Assembly: GCA_037176705.1 (NCBI GenBank)
Contig: CM073907.1
Location: 14,229,001 to 14,293,000, forward strand
DNA: 64,000 bases
Source of the DNA: Molossus alvarezi
Lineage: Eukaryota; Chordata; Mammalia; Chiroptera; Molossidae
Direction of reading: 5' to 3'
Shown: positions 25,275 to 38,137 of the stretch, piece by piece
Layout: each line of letters starts with the position of its first letter
How positions within the stretch are numbered: the first letter of the stretch is position 1
The notes under the pieces: model-generated
Told to the model about the DNA's origin: nothing
What the model saw: only the letters and a program-made list of their open reading frames with translations
The model's database searches: none
Program-made: the position numbers and the translations under genes

Positions 25275-28200
25275 GTGAGGAATATGCTGAGGTTGGATCT
25301 GAGACTGAACAGGAGATGCAGCTGAGCTGCTTAGCCCAGTCTCTACTTAGTCAACTTTCCCCTTCAACACAGGAAGGGCTTCAGGGCTGACAGACTAGTA
25401 CTAAAGTTTCTGCAGAGGGATGCATAGGGAGTGTGACTTCAAGGACAAGGCAAGGTCCCTCAGCACAAATTTCCTACATAGCAGCATAGGGACAGCTGTG
25501 ACTGAATAGTGAACGAGCCCATATGTGGGTGGGGGTTCAGTCAGAACCTTTCCCTCAGATGAGCACAAATTCATATAATCACATATGCACATCTGTCTTC
25601 CTTCATACAAGGTGTGGTCCCATTTCCCTTGCTTTTTTCTTGTTTCCTCAATAGACCCACCTTCCCTCCACATCTATCATTTCCACTCTCTAGTAAAACT
25701 ACCCAAGTACAACCTTACCTCCATCCTTTACACAATCATTTTCAGACCAACCCATTTACACACTAGTTCCACAAAGAATTCACACCCCTCACATAAATCA
25801 TCTGGAGTCCATTTCTCAATCTAGGTCAACATTTAGCAAACTCATATGCCCTGAGGAAAATGAACATTCTTTCAGCCGTTGTTTTTCTAATCCACTTGAC
25901 TCGTCAGCACCAGGCTTTCAGACCTTCATAGAGCTGAATGTTCTGGGAGCTCACACACAGCTCTCTTACATTCTCCATTTCACAGGAAGAACAGGTACCA
26001 CTCCTGTTCACAGGTGCTGTCACACCACATAACACACATGCACACACCCCCATTCGCTATCTTTGTTACCGACATCAGAAACACTCACCAGATATGTCGC
26101 TGTGCATACATACAACTCTGCAGTACATTCATGCAAAGGAGCATCCTCATTTCCACCAAGTTATACATGTAAACCCCCCAAACAAATCTTTGACAAGAGA
26201 TGCAGCCGAGCTGCTCAACCCAGTTTCTACTTAGATCCCTTTCCCTTCAGAATCAGGAAGGGCTTCAGGGCAGACCGACTAGTACTAAAATTTCCGCAGA
26301 AAGACAAGAGGGTGTGTGCCTTCAAAGACAGGGCAAGGTCCCTCAGCCCTAATCTCCTACATAGCTGGGGTTTCACATAAACACACTTTTACCACATGTT
26401 CACACAGGGCATGTGCATTTTAACTCCTACAAACTTTGCACACATATTCTCATTTACTTATATTTGAAATTTTTTTCCTAACATTTCACCAAATCCAGCA
26501 AAATGTTTCAATTTTTGGAACCCAGAAACCTGTATCCCTGTGTAGGAGTAAATGGAAGAGAATGGAGGGGCACCCAAGAGGTTCATATGGCAATGCCTGG
26601 AAGTCTCGCATGTCATTTCCATTTATTTTCCATTGTAGAAACATAATTGTATGGTCAGAACTACCTGCAAAGGGAGCTGATGAATATAATACAGTTGCAT
26701 TTCCAGGGAGAAAAGCATCATTAGTCTCATTGCCCCTTACACTGAACCTCCTGTCTAAGAACACAGTCACCATACATGCATTGACACAATAAATGTTATG
26801 GTGCATATACTATTTGCATAGGAGACTTATTATATTCTCTCTGTAGATGTAGGCCAGGTGGATTCATGGAACACTTCACATAGTTGATTCTTATTGACTG
26901 TTCAATGCACAAAGAAAAACACATATAACAAACATAAACATCATGTCTATTATTTTTATTTCCCAAGAAAGCTAAAAATACAAAGAGAGGCTTTGCAGTA
27001 TAGACACAAGGCAGTGGCCCTACCTCAAGGCTACAGAATTGGAAAGATTCTTCATCCTCACACAACTTATCCTACATCTCACCTAATGACAAGCTAACTG
27101 AGGCTGCTAGGAATGGACTCTTTAATCGGATCAAAAGGATGTTGGGTGTAGAGAAAACCTAGCAATGAGCTGAGTGACATGCCCAATACTCCACTCAAGG
27201 TTACTCAGTACAAAAATCAACTCAGTTGCTTCTGCATTGTCTCAAATGTGATCAGCAGTAAAGCAATAATTCCAAAGGAAGAGCACTTGAAAGGACGGGA
27301 GTCGTCCAAGGAGAGGAGTGAAAATTTATTGGAGGAAATGATGGGAGAGCAACTAAGTGGCTTAGAGTTTTAGGAGAGAAACATGGAAGAATATGCTACT
27401 ATGAGCCATATAAGGGCATGTTACATGGCCAGGATGGTAAAAAGGCACTCATAACTTATAACAACCCCAAAATGGTAGGATCCTCAAGAACTGAACTAGA
27501 GGTAGAGTATAGAGATACCCAATCGAAGACCCCATCACATTCATGTATTTTCATAGCCTGTATTTTCTCATTCAATTTCATCCCTCGACAGACCCTCGGC
27601 ACTCACTATCCTCATCATTCATTCCTTATAACCTCCTCCGTGCATCTGAATTCTCCATGCTCTACCTCAGTCCCCAGCAAATAAAGACTTATAATATCTC
27701 TGTCTCCTAAAGCCATAGACTATTAGTGTCTCTCCTTTTAGATTATATGGAAATGGAAAATCACAGTATATACTTTGTGTCTGGTTCCTTTCAATACTCA
27801 TTCTATTTGCATAATTTGTTTATGTTGCATGTAACACTAGTATGTTCATTCTTGATATATAATGCCATTGCATGAATATTTTCTTACTGATTATACATTT
27901 CTGAGCATTTGGGTTGCGTTGAGTCTGGGACAACTTGAAAAGCTGATGTTCTGAACATTCTATATCAGGTATTTTTCACGTTGGACATATTTCTACCTGG
28001 TGAATGCTTAAGAGATTATTTGCTCAGTGTTAGTTTTCATAGTCTATCCTAATGCCTAAAAAACTCAACCTTTTGTACTTTTATATTTTAATACCAGCAC
28101 GTTATTGGACACTTAATCTTACACTCTCTTCTCTGCACTCTGTAATTTGTCAAATTCCAGGTGTTTGACTTCTTATACACGTTGATTTTCACATCGTCAT

Positions 28201-29125
28201 GATCTATGATGTATCCCTCACACACAAATCCTCTAGTCTCAAAGAGAATATTCTCAGTAAAGCATTCCTTATCTAAACCATATAGCATATAAAACACACA
28301 CAGCACTCCATAATTTTAGGAAATGTAATCTACATACATACATATGTGTTGAATAACACAGAGCCGCAAAGCACACAGCCCATTCTCAGTCACACAAAAC
28401 TAGTCCCATATACAGATTTGCAAACACCAAATCAATCACACACTAAACACTAACCCAGTTTGATCCAACATGTTGTGGGCTTGTGTAAACACCATGCAAA
28501 TTAGAGTCACCTCCCCGTACTGCTACAAATTTGAATAACACATAATAAAACACATTCATGAAAGATGTTGAAAATCTTAACTAGTTAAAAATGAGGTATG
28601 AGGTTGGTTAACATTGAAACAGAGACAGTGATGTAATACTAATGCACTCTTTAATTACTTCTAAAATGAAAACTTATTTTATACATTTCTATATATATAC
28701 TCAATCAACATATATATCAGTAAAAGTAAATATTCATGCAGAAGACATTATAAAATTTGAACCACATATACCCTAATTGTACACTTTTTTTTATGAGGAG
28801 ATTTAGTACAATTATAACATTTAGTTCCTGCATACTGTTTTTCAGGCATGGTTCTAGGTTCTTGATAATCGTATAGATCTCCAGTAATGTCATATACAAT
28901 ATACCCAAACCCACTGACATCCACCAAACACGCAACTGTAATGTGCTTACCTAAAGTTTGGAAAAACATAATTTTCTATGGGAAAACCACCTTAATTTCT
29001 ATGCCAGCAAGTGTCATGTGTGGTGATGATGCCTGATGTGTAATCTCCACTCAATGTGAAGTTTTGCATAACACGAACCCCGGAAAATGCCTGATTTCTG
29101 TTCTTTTGAAAATTCCATTTCTCAG
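25131..29125 (+). repeat. Array unit R4
   Basis: 3995 bases with no SINE, almost the same length as R2. The SINE site used in later units, near 28066, is empty here (ACTCAACCTTTTGTACTTTT is uninterrupted). Confidence 0.9.
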
Positions 29126-29269
29126 GACTTAACACCAAAGATGATGGATCTCTGCCTGAGTCATTCACGGAGATCATAGATCATACTCAGGCAGCTGAAG
29201 ATAATTCTTCAACCACTACCAAATTTACCTGTGTCTCCTGCCCATCCAGGGCTCCTCTCGGCGATGAGG
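29126..29269 (+). CDS. E5: 48-residue repeat exon, phase 1-1
   Basis: Acceptor ends at 29125, donor GTGAGG begins at 29270. Residues 14-33 are FTEIIDHTQAAEDNSSTTTK. The core IIDHT is intermediate between the older copies and VIDLT, and an N-S-S sequon follows. It keeps Cys36 and has an extra Cys39. Readthrough would end at 29383-29385. By sequence it is the closest relative of the amplified E6-E13 type. Confidence 0.58.
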
Positions 29270-30990
29270 GTGAGGAATATCCTGAGGTAGCATGTGAGAC
29301 TGAACAAGGGATGCAGCCAAGCTGCTTAGCCCGGTCTCTACTGAGTCTACTTTCTCCTCCAACACAGGGAGGGCTTCAGGGCTGACAGACTAGTACTAAT
29401 GTTTTTGCAGAGGGACATAGAGGGAGTGTGACTTCAAGAACAAGGCAAGGTCCCTCAGCAGAATTTTCTTACATAGCATCACTGGGACAGCTGTGGCTGA
29501 GGTAGTGGACAGTGCCCATATGTGGGTGTGGGTTCAGACAGAACCTTCCTCTCAGATGAGCACAAACTCATATCCTCACATACGCACATCTGTCCTCCTT
29601 CATACCAGGTGTGGCCCCATTTCCCCTGCTTTTTGCATGTTTGCTCAAGACACAGGCCTTCTCTCCACATCTATCATCTCCACTCTCTAGTAACACTACC
29701 CAGGTACAACCTTACCTCCATCCTTCACACAATCATTTTCAGACCTACCCATTTACACACTAGTTCCTCAAAGAATAAACACCCCTCACACACATCATCT
29801 GGATTACATTTCTCAATCTAGGTCAACCTTTAGCAAACTCATATGCCCTGAGGATAATGAACGTTCTTTTAACTGTTGTTTTTCTAATCCACTTGACTCG
29901 TCATCACCAGGCTTTCAGACCTTCATAGAGCTGAATGTTCTGGGATCTCACACACAGCTCTCTTACATTCTCCATCTCACAGGACGAACAGGTACCACTC
30001 CTATTCACAGGTGTTGTCAGACCACATAACACACATGCACACACCCCCATTTGCCAGCCTTGTTACCGACATCAGAAACACTCACCAGATATGTCACTGC
30101 GCATACATACAATTCTGCAGTACATTCGTACAGAGGAGCATCCCCATTTCCACCAAGTTATACATGTAAACCCCCCAAACAAATCTTTGACAAGAGATGC
30201 AGCCGAGCTGCTCAACCCAGTTTCTACTTAGATCCCTTTCCCCTCAGAATCAGGAAGGGCTTCAGGGCAGACCGACTAGTATTAAAATTTTCTCAGAGAG
30301 ACAAGAGGGTATGTGCCTTCAAAGACAGGGCAAGGTCCCTTATCACTAATCTCCTACATAGCTGGGGTTTCACATAAACACACTTTTACCACATGTTCAC
30401 ACAGGGCATGTGCATTTAAACTCCTACAAACTTTGCACACATATTCTCATTGTCTTATATTTGACAAATTTTTCCTAGCATTATACCAAATACAACAAAA
30501 TGTTTCAATTTTGGGAACCCAGAAGCATTTATCCCTGTGTAGGAGTAAATGGAAGAGAATGGAGAGGCACCCAGGAGGTTTATATGGCAAAGCCTAGAAG
30601 TCTCACATGTCATTTCCATTTATTTTCCATTGTAGAAACATAATCATTTGGTCAGAACTACCTGCAAAGGGAGCTGATGAATATAATACAGTTGCATTTC
30701 CAGGGAGAAAAGCGTCTATAGTCTCATTTCCACTTACACTGAACCTCCTGTCTCGAAACAAAGTCACCATGACATACATAGACACATTAAATATTTTTGT
30801 GTATATAATATCTGCATAGAAACCAAATTATATTCTCTCTGTAGATGGAGGCCAGGTGGATTCACGGAACACTTCACATAGTTGATTCTAATTGACTGTT
30901 CAATGCACAAATAAAAACACATATAACAAACATAAACATCATGTCTATTTTTTTTATTTTCCAAAAAGCTAAAATACAAAGAGAGGCTTT

Positions 30991-31306
30991 GAAGCAGCAA
31001 AAGACAAATACCACATGATCTCACTTATATATGGAATATAATGAACATAACTGTCTGAGGAATACAGTAGATCCAGAAACCTGGAAGTAGTGCACAGACT
31101 GACTTCCCACAGAAGAAAGGATGGGGGTGGGGGAGTGGGAAGTGATAAACCACAGAACTTATATTCATGTATGCATGACCAATAAATATGGACAACTAAG
31201 CCTGGGACAGGGTGAGGGTGGGGTGGGGAGGGGGTGCAAATATGGTAAAAAAGGTAAAATATCTGTAACAAATATATAAATAAAAAATTAAAAAATAAAA
31301 ATAAAA
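30991..31306 (+). mobile_element. 5'-truncated L1, 3' tail in R5
   Basis: Begins GAAGCAGCAAAAGACAAATA, continues through the L1 phrase ATGGAATATAATGAACATAA and ends in an A-rich tail. The 15-bp repeat ACAAAGAGAGGCTTT flanks it (30976-30990 and 31307-31321). It is absent from all other units. Confidence 0.92.
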
Positions 31307-32412
31307 ACAAAGAGAGGCTTTTTGGTATAGATACAAGGCAGCGATCCTACCTCAAGGCTATCAGATTGGAAAGATTCTTCATCCTTACACAACTTATCCT
31401 ATATCTCAACTAATGACAAGCTAACTGAGGCTGCTAGGAATGGACTATTTAACCGGATCAAATGGATGTTGGGTGTAGACAAAACCCTGCAATGAGCTGA
31501 GTGACCTACACAATAGTCCATTCTGGGTGGCTCAGTAAAAAATAAACACAGTTGCTTCTGCATTGTCTCAAATGTGATCAGCAGTAGAAGCAATAATTCC
31601 ATAGGAAGAGCAATTAAAACGAGGGGAACAGTCCAAGGAGATGAGTGGAAATTTATTGAAGGAAATACTGGGAGAGCAAGTAAGTGGCTTAGAGTTGTAG
31701 AAGAGAAACATGAAAGAATATGTAACTATGAGCCATATAAGGGCATGTTACATGGCCAGGAAGGTAAAAAGTCACTCAGAACTTAAAATAGACCAAAAGT
31801 GGTAGTATTCTCAAGACCTGAACTAGAGGTAGAGTACAGAGATACCCAATCGAAGATCGCATTACATTCATGTATTTTCATAGCCAATGTTTTCTCATTA
31901 AATTTTATTCCTCGTCAGACCCTCGGCACTCACTATCCTCATCATTCATTCTTTATAACATCCTCAGTGCATCTGAATTCTCCATGCTTTGTCTTAGTCC
32001 CCAGCAAATAACGACTTACAATTTTTCTGTCTCCTAAATCCATAGAGTCCTCGTGTCTCTCCTTTTAGATTATATGGAAATGGAAAAACACAGTATATAC
32101 TTTGTGTCTGGTCCCTTTTACTCCTCATCCCATGTGCATAATTTGTTTACGTTGCATGTAACACTAGTATGTTCATTCTTGATATATAATGCCATTGCAT
32201 GAATATTATTATCTTACTGATTATACATTTCTGAGCATTTGTGTTGCTTTGAGTCTGGGACAGCTTGAAAAGCTGAATTTCTGAACATTCTATATCAGGT
32301 ATTTTTCACGTTGGACATATTTCTGCTGGGTGAATGCTTAAGAGTTTAATTGTTCAGTGTTAGTTTTCATAGTCTATCCTAATGCCTACAAAACTCAACC
32401 TTTCGTACTTTT

Positions 32413-32468
32413 TTTTTTTTTATCCTCACCCGAGGGCATTTTTTCCATTTTTTGTTCAGATAGAGTGG

Positions 32469-32499
<31 letters not shown>

Positions 32500-32660
32500 C
32501 GAAACATCGATGTGAAGGGACACATCGAGTGGCTGCCACTCGCATGACAAACCAGGGCCAGGGACAAACTGCAACTGGGGTACATGCCCTTAGCAGGAAC
32601 CGAACCAGGGTCTCTGTACCGCAGGCAGACGCTCCAACGGCTGAGCCAAACTGGCCAGGG
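32413..32660 (-). mobile_element. Ves SINE at the shared site (R5)
   Basis: Read on the minus strand it begins GCCCTGGCCAG and ends in an A tail (T run at the left end). The target repeat CAACCTTTCGTACTTTT (32396-32412) matches CAACCTTTCAAACTTTT on the right (32661-32677). The same junctions occur in R6 to R12, so it inserted once before the amplification. Confidence 0.93.
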
Positions 32661-33722
32661 CAACCTTTCAAACTTTTATTTTCTAATACCAGCACATTAT
32701 TGCACACTTAATCTTACACACTCTCAACCGCACTCTGCCATTTTTGTCAAAGTCCAGGTGTTTGTTTTCTTATACACGTTGATTTTCACATCCTCATGAT
32801 CTGTGATGTATGCCTAACACACAAATTCAACTAGTCTCAAAGAGAATATTGTCAGTAAAGCATTCCTTATGTAAACCACATAGCATATAACACGCACACA
32901 CCACTCCATAATTTTAGGAAATGCAATCTACATACATACATATGTGTTGCATAATACAGAGCCGCAAAGCACACAGCCCATTCTCAGTCACACAAAACTC
33001 GTCCCATATGCCGACTTGCAAACACAAAATCAATCACACACTAAACATTAACCCAGTTTGATCCAACATGTTGTGGGCTTGTGTAAACACGACGGAAATT
33101 AGAGTTACCTCCTCATACTGCTACAAATGTGAATAACACATAAAAAGACACATTCATGAAAGATGCTGAAAATCTTAACTAGTTAAAAATGAGTAATGAG
33201 GTTGGTTAACATTGAAACAGAGACAGTGACGTAATACTAATGCACACTTTAATTACTTCTAAAATAAAAACGTATTTTATACATCCCTATATATATACTC
33301 AGTCAACATATATATCAGTAAAAGTAAATATACATGCAGAAGACATTATAAATATTGAACCACATATACCCTAATTGTACACTTTTTCATCAGGACATTT
33401 AGTGCATATCTAACATTTAGTTCCTGCATACTGTTTTTGAGGCATAGTTCTAAGTTTTTGATAATCGTATAGATCTCCAGTAATGTCACATACAAGATAC
33501 CCAAACCCACTGACATGCATCAAATATGCAACTGAAACGTGTTTACCTAAAGTTTGGAGGAAATAAAATTTTCCGTGGGAAAACCACCTTAATTTCTATG
33601 AAAGCAAGTGTCATGTGTGGTGATGATGCCTGATGTGTAATGCCCACTCAATGTGAAGTTTTGAATAACACAAACCCTTGAAAATACCTCATTTCTGTTC
33701 TCTTGAAAATTCCATTCCTCAG

Positions 33723-33866
33723 GACTTAACACCGAAGATTATGGTTCTCAGCCTGAGTCGTTCATGAAGGTGATAGACCTTACTCAAACAGATGAAGATA
33801 AGACTTCGACTTCTACCGATATTACCCGTGTCTACGGCCCATCCAGGGCTCCACTCGGCGATGAGG
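33723..33866 (+). CDS. E6: 48-residue repeat exon with VIDLT core
   Basis: Acceptor CAG ends at 33722, donor GTGAGG begins at 33867, and both introns are phase 1. The split first codon becomes Gly when joined to an upstream copy. Residues 17-21 are VIDLT and residues 24-26 are DED, the arrangement of a SUMO-interacting motif such as those in PIAS and RNF4 proteins. Around it the exon is rich in Ser, Thr, Asp and Glu, with no predicted fold, membrane segment or catalytic motif. Cys36 of the older copies is Arg here. Residue 8 is Gly (base 33744 is G); E7-E13 all have Val. Readthrough would give 38 more codons and stop at 33980-33982. A secreted Ser/Thr-rich repeat is an alternative. Confidence 0.62.
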
Positions 33867-34782
33867 GTGAGGAATATGCTGAGGTGGCATCTGAGATTGA
33901 ACAAGAGATGCAGCCGAGCTGCTTAGCCCGGTCTCTACTAAGTCTACTTTCTCCTCCAACACAGGGAGGGCTTGAGGGCTGACAGACTAGTACTAACTTT
34001 TCTGGAGAGGGACATACAGGGTGTGTGACTTCAAGGACAAGGCAAGGTCCCTCAGCAGAATTTTCCTACATAGCATGACTGGGACAGCTGTGACTGAGGT
34101 AGTGGACAGTGCCCATATGTGGGTGTGGGTTCAGACAGAACCTTCCCCTCAGATGAGCACAAACACATATCCTCACTTACGCACATCTGTCCTCCTTCAT
34201 ACCAGGTGTGGCCCCATTTCCCCTGCTTTTTCCTTGTTTGCTCTAGACACAGGCCTTCCCTCCACATCTATCATCTCCACTCTCTAGTAGCACTAGTCAG
34301 GTACAACCTTACCTCCATCCTTCACACAATCATTTTCAGACCTACCCATTTACACACTAGTTCCTCAAAGAATAAACACCCCTCACACACATCATCTGGA
34401 TTACATTTCTCAATCTAGGTCAACCTTTAGCAAACTCATATGCCCTGAAGATAATGAACGTTCTTTCAGCTGTTGTTTTTCTAATCCACTTGACTCGTTA
34501 GCACCAGGCTTTCGGACCTTCATAGAGCTGAATGTTCTGGGATCTCACACACAGCTCTCTTACATTCTCCATCTCACAGGAAGAACAGGTACCACTGCTG
34601 TTCACAGGTGCTGTCACACCACATAACACACTTGCACACATCCCCATTCACCATCCCTGTTACCTACATCAGAAACACTCACCAGATTGTCGCTGCACAT
34701 ACATACAACTCTGCAGTGCATTCATACAAAGGAGCATCCTCATTTCCACCACATTATATATGTAAACGCCCCAAACAAATCT

Positions 34783-34964
34783 TTGACAAGAGATGCAGCC
34801 GAGCTGCTCAACCCAGTTTCTACTTAGATCCCTTTCCCCTCAGAATCAGGAAGGGCTTCAGGGCAGACTGACTAGTACTAAAATTAACACAGAAAGACAA
34901 GAGGGTGTGTGCCTTCAAAGACAGGGCAAGGTCCCTCAGCCCTAATCTCCTACATAGCTGGGGT
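34783..34964 (+). repeat. Internal duplicate of the exon's downstream flank (R6)
   Basis: Resembles 33898-34076 at an offset of about 885 bases, and the same pair occurs in every complete unit. Both members keep a good pyrimidine tract ending in CAG: CTACTTTCTCCTCCAACACAG in the first and GATCCCTTTCCCCTCAG in the second. The duplication therefore predates the array. Confidence 0.75.
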
Positions 34965-36339
34965 TTCACATAAACACACTTTTACCACATGTTTACACAG
35001 GGCATGTGCATTTTAACTCCTACAAACTATGCACACATATTCTCATTTACTTATATTTTAAGATATTTTCCTAGCATTTTACCAAATCCAGCAAAATGTT
35101 TCAATTTTGAGAACCCAGAAGCCTTTATCCCTGTTTAGGAGTAAATGGAAGAGAATGGAGGGCACCCAGGAGGTTTATATTGCAATGCCTGGAAGTCTCA
35201 CATGTCATTTCCATTGTAGAACCATAATCGTATGGTCAGAACTATCTGCAAAGGGAGCTGATGAATATAATACAGTTGCATTTCCAGGGAGAAAAGCATC
35301 ATTAGTCTCATTTCCACTTACACTGAACCTCCTGTCTAAGAACACAGTCACCATGACATACATTGACATAATCAATGTTATGGTGCATATACTATTTGCA
35401 TAGGAACCTTATTATATTCTCTGTGTAGATGGAGGCCCGGTGGATTCACGGAACACTTCACATAGTTGATTCTTATTGACTGTTCAATGCACAAAGAAAA
35501 ACACATATAACAAACAAAAACATCATGTCTATTATTTTTATTTCCCAAGAAAGCTAAAAATACAAAGAGAGGCTTTGCAGTATAGACACAAGGCAGCGGC
35601 CCTACCTCAAGGCTACAGAATTGGAAAGATTCTTCATCCTCACACAACTTATCCTACATCTCACCTAATGACAAGCTAACTGAGGCTGCTAGGAATGGAC
35701 TATTTAATCGGATCAAAGGGATGTTGGGTGTAGAGAAAACCTAGCAATGAGCTGAGTGACATACCCAATAGTCCACTCAAGGTTGCTCAGTACAAAAATC
35801 AACTCAGTTGCTTCTGCATTGTCTCAAATGTGATCAGCAGTAAAGCAATAATTCCACAGGAAGAGCACTTGAAAGGACGGGAGCCGTCCAGGGAGATGAA
35901 TGAAAATTTATTGGAGGAAATGATGGGTGAGCAACCAAGTGGCTTAGAGTTTCAGGAGGGAAACATGGAAGAATATGGTACTATGAGCCATATAAGGGCA
36001 TGTTACCTGGCCAGGATGGTAAAAAGGCTCTCATAACTTTTAACAGCCCCAAAGTGGTAGGATCCTCAAGAACTGAACTAGAGGTAGAGTACAGAGATAC
36101 CCAATCGAGACCCCATCATATTCATGTATTTTCATAGCCAATGTTTTCTCATTCAATTTCATTCCTCGTCAGACCCTCGGCACTCAGTATCCTCATCATT
36201 CATTCCTTTTCACCTTCTCCGTGCATCTGAATTCTCCATGCTTTGCCTTAGTCCCCAGCAAATAAAGACTTATAATATCTCTGTCTCCTAAAGCCATAGA
36301 CGATTAGTGTCTCTCCTTTTAGATTATATGGAAATGGAA

Positions 36340-36605
36340 AAACACAGTATATACTTTGTGATGGTCACTTTCACTCCTCATCCTATGTGCATAATTTGTT
36401 TACGTTGCATGTAACACTAGTATGTTCATTCTTGATATATAATGCCATTGCATGAATAATATTTTCTTACTGATTACACATTTCTGAACATTTGGGTTGC
36501 TTTGAGTCTGGGACAACATGAAAAGCTGATGTTCTGAACATTCTATATCAGGTATTTTTCACGTTGGACATATTTCTGCTGGGTGAATGCTTAAGAGTTT
36601 AATTG
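36340..36605 (-). repeat. Ancient L1-like fragment present in every unit
   Basis: Phrases such as GCATTTGGGTTGCTTTGAGT, GATGTTCTGAACATTC and TTTAATTGCTCAGTG line up, with many changes, with the antisense of the 3' part of L1 ORF2 seen at about 5090-5290. Equivalent stretches occur at about 600-870, 15230-15500 and 19490-19770 and in every later unit. It was probably present in the ancestral unit. Assignment is by eye. Confidence 0.45.
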
Positions 36606-36664
36606 CTCAGTGTTAGTTTTCATAGTCTATCCTAATGCCTACAAAACTCAACCTTTCGTACTTT

Positions 36665-36727
36665 ATTTTATTTTTTGTACTCACCCGAGGGCATTTTTTC
36701 CATTTTTTGTTCAGATAGAGCGGGAGG

Positions 36728-36761
<34 letters not shown>

Positions 36762-36931
36762 GAGAGAGGGAAACATCGATGTGAAGGGACACATCGAGTG
36801 GCTGGCACCCGCACGACCAACCTGGGCAGGGGACGAACTGCAACCGAGGTACATGCCCTTAGCGGGAACCGAACCCGGGTCTCTCTGTACTGCAGGACAA
36901 CGCTCCAACCGCTGAGCCAAACTGGCCTGGG
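36665..36931 (-). mobile_element. Ves SINE, shared site (R6)
   Basis: Same junctions as in R5, but a different variant: the T run is replaced by TATTTTATTTTTTGTACTC, the GA tract is interrupted by GACAG, and the end reads GGCCTGGGC instead of GGCCAGGGC. Confidence 0.93.
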
Positions 36932-37993
36932 CAACCTTTCGAACTTTTATTTTCTAATACCAGCACATTATTGCACACTTAATCTTACGCGCTCTCAACC
37001 GCACTCTGCCATTTTTGTCAAAGTCCAGGTGTTTGTTTTCTTATACACGTTGATTTTCACGTCCTCATGATCTGTGATGTATGCCTAACACACAAATTCC
37101 ACTAGTCTCAAAGAGAATATTGTCAGTAAAGCATTCCTTATGTAAATCATACAGCATATAACACGCACACACCACTCCATAATTTTAGGAAATGCAATCT
37201 ACATACATACATATGTGTTGCATAATACAGAGCCGCAAAGCACACAGCCCATTCTCAGTCACACAAAACTCGTCCCATATGCCGACTTGCAAACACAAAA
37301 TCAATCACACACTAAACATTAACCCAGTTTGATCCAACATGTTGTGGGCTTGTGTAAACACCACGAAAATTAGTGTCACCTCCTCATACTGCTACAAATG
37401 TGAATAACACATAAAAAGACACATTCATGAAAGATGCTGAAAATCTTAACTAGTTAAAAATGAGTAATGAGGTTGATTTACATTGAAACAGAGACAGTGA
37501 CGTAATACTAATGCACGCTTTAATTACTTCTAAAATAAAAACGTATTTTATACATCCCTATATATATACTCAGTCAACATATATATCAGTAAAAGTAAAT
37601 ATACATGCAGAAGACATTATAAATATTGAACCACATATACCCTAATTGCACACTTTTTCATCAGGAGATTTAGTGCATATCTAACATTTCGTTCCTGCAT
37701 ACTGTTTTTGAGGCATAGTTCTAAGTTTTTGATAATCGTATAGATCTCCAGTAATGTCACATACAAGATACCCAAACCCACTGACATGCACCAAATATGC
37801 AACTGAAACGTGTTTACCTAAAGTTTGGAGGAAATAAAATTTTCCGTGGGAAAGCCACCTTAATTTCTATGAAAGCAAGTGTCATGTGTGGTGATGATGC
37901 CTGATGTGTAATGCCCACTCAATGTGAAGTTTTGAATAACACAAACCCTTGAAAATGCCTCATTTCTGTTCTCTTGAAAATTCCATTTCTCAG

Positions 37994-38137
37994 GACTTAA
38001 CACCGAAGATTATGTTTCTCAGCCTGAGTCGTTCATGAAGGTGATAGACCTTACTCAAACAGATGAAGATAAGACTTCGACTTCTACCGATATTACCCGT
38101 GTCTACGGCCCATCCAGGGCTCCACTCGGCGATGAGG
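37994..38137 (+). CDS. E7: 48-residue repeat exon with VIDLT core
   Basis: Acceptor ends at 37993, donor GTGAGG begins at 38138. The protein is identical to E6 except Val for Gly at residue 8, and identical to E8-E13. Readthrough would stop at 38251-38253. The identity across copies fits very recent duplication or continuing conversion. Confidence 0.62.

Larger units (their letters stand above)
29126..33722 (+). repeat. Array unit R5
   Basis: 4597 bases, the longest unit. The excess is explained by an L1 tail (30991-31306 plus duplication) and by the SINE at 32413-32660. It is the first unit carrying the SINE shared by all later units. Confidence 0.9.
33723..37993 (+). repeat. Array unit R6, first of the recent block
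   Basis: 4271 bases including the shared-site SINE. In its right half it pairs with R8: both have GGGACAACATGAAAAGC (36520, 45053) and AAAAGGCTCTCATAAC. It is slightly more divergent around the exon (CCATTCCTCAG acceptor and the Gly8 codon) than R7-R13. Confidence 0.93.

Noticed and set aside
33867..33890. EEYAEV in the readthrough frame as an immunoreceptor tyrosine motif
   Set aside because: The residue two places before Tyr is Glu instead of a hydrophobic or Ser residue. The stretch lies beyond the donor and the Tyr is lost in E1.
34247..34300. Second exon candidate in each unit: long pyrimidine tract, CTCTAG, 54 bases, CAG before GTACAA
   Set aside because: In the phase needed to follow the 48-residue exon it hits TAG, and the acceptor and frame are not kept in the older units (for example near 17385-17400 and 29645-29660).
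34532..35647. Recurrent small open frames of 60-100 codons in each unit on both strands
   Set aside because: They recur only because the units are copies. Frames shift or break between the older units, and they show no codon-like pattern of change or known domain.
36258..36263. AATAAA before GACTTATAAT in the units as a polyadenylation signal
   Set aside because: It is in AT-rich intron-like DNA about 2.3 kb after the TGA, has no clear downstream GT-rich element, and is changed to ATTTAAA in R9 and R12.
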